The translations under genes and the position numbers were made by a program. The notes beneath the pieces are model-generated. The model was not told the origin of the DNA and did no database searches. It was given only the letters and a program-made list of their open reading frames with translations. From contig MNCI01036280.1 of assembly GCA_015680685.1 (NCBI GenBank), forward strand, positions 5,309-35,243: a stretch of DNA of 29,935 nucleotides, in the 5' to 3' direction. Origin of the DNA: Gnetum montanum. Lineage: Eukaryota; Streptophyta; Gnetopsida; Gnetales; Gnetaceae. This document shows positions 29,370 to 29,935 of this stretch, piece by piece (position 1 is the stretch's first letter; every line of letters begins with the position of its first letter).

Positions 29370-29440
29370 AGGAATCACATAATTATGACTAGCCTCATTG
29401 TCAATCAATGCACTAGTCTATCTCTAACCCACAATGATTA
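29370..29440 (-). pseudogene. Protease active-site remnant of element 4
   Basis: ALIDNEASHNYVIPS corresponds to the ALIDSGASHNFI active-site loop of gypsy proteases. The Asp is kept but Ser-Gly have become Asn-Glu. Two stops lie just upstream. Confidence 0.7.
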
Positions 29441-29935
29441 GGACCAATTACACTTAATGCACATTATTAGATACTAAACTATGGGAACTTGAAATTCTTG
29501 CCTTCTAGATGACCACTTGAGACAACTACATCATTACCAATAATCTTTGATGCTCCCCAAAGTTACTATAATTTATGATATGGATAATTAGGTCTAAATG
29601 ATAATCTATGACTATTAATTATTTATTATGATTTTATCTTTGTATATTATAGGTTCTTTTGAAACCAAGAGGATAAGTTTATGCTAGATGATTTTCTCAA
29701 TAAATAAAACATTGAATTAGCTACTTGAAGAACCCTTTAGAAACTATCATTTCATATCCTCAGGTTTCCATTTATCTCTAGAGTCCTTCCTCTTTCTCTA
29801 CAACTCTTGAGTACTAAGAGGACATCTAGTAGAGTGATTGGCCTACTAGATTAGCTTAGGTCCATTTTCATCTTTGGTGGTCCCAACATTCATTTCTTGA
29901 GATTGGGAAGAGTTACCTTAATTCACATTGCTAGA

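Larger units (their letters stand above)
27800..29935 (-). mobile_element. Element 4: remnants of a chromovirus-like Ty3/gypsy element
   Basis: Scattered but ordered motifs on the minus strand: zinc-knuckle-like ANHSTRCPL (about 29830), protease, RT N-terminus, integrase C-terminus. Only about 450 bp separate the RT start from the integrase end, so the catalytic core is largely deleted. The IHLVFHVNMLK motif is typical of chromovirus integrases and differs from elements 1-3. A chromodomain is not securely seen. Confidence 0.65.

Overview
The window is plant nuclear DNA, most likely an angiosperm. It is a nested graveyard of Ty3/gypsy LTR retrotransposons next to a fragment of a host hexokinase gene with proper introns. 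I cannot name the species. I see no rRNA, tRNA, CRISPR array or bacterial operon.

Layout. (1) Positions 1-9060 hold element 1 on the minus strand: 5' LTR (8108-9060), a decayed tRNA-Asp-type primer site, gag, protease, reverse transcriptase, RNase H, integrase, then a long 3' non-coding region. A different LTR-like block lies at the left edge. The polyprotein is full of stops and frameshifts and has lost catalytic residues. (2) Positions 9061-18807 hold an older relative, element C (minus strand, only gag and the 5' LTR visible). Element 1 sits against its gag, and its LTR is split by element 2. (3) Element 2 (11289-18187, minus strand) has both LTRs and a perfect 5-bp target duplication (GAGGT). 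It keeps gag and protease but has lost RT, RNase H and nearly all of integrase, so it is a non-autonomous deletion derivative. It contains a 532-N assembly gap. (4) Positions 18808-22111 are non-LTR DNA: AT-rich sequence, a GC-rich island that looks out of place, a 116-bp tandem duplication, and two intact hexokinase exons that end at a single N. (5) Positions 22113 to about 26400 hold element 3 on the plus strand (gag, protease, RT, RNase H). It is cut by a 937-bp solo LTR of element 1's LTR family, and its gag holds an inverted 127-bp copy bounded by single Ns, almost certainly an assembly artefact. (6) Positions 27800-29935 hold scraps of a different, chromovirus-like element (element 4, minus strand).

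The most interesting signal is in the LTRs. In sense orientation each LTR opens with about 100 bp of U3 made of short CpG-containing palindromes, followed at once by a TATAAATA promoter box. The palindrome core differs by family: GTATAC/GTCGAC in family A and the left-edge LTR, GATATC in families B and C. Copy number differs even between the two LTRs of one element. About 140-160 bp further downstream all five complete LTR copies keep a stem-loop whose arms are AATAAAGA and TCTTTATT, so the poly(A) signal sits in a hairpin. Together these suggest a compact promoter/terminator module whose upstream part evolves by swapping and amplifying palindromic sites. This is inference from sequence and untested.

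The polyproteins are of the gag-PR-RT-RH-INT order typical of Ty3/gypsy. The RT/INT motifs and tRNA-Asp-like primer sites point to the non-chromovirus (Athila/Tat-type) branch for elements 1, 2, 3 and C.
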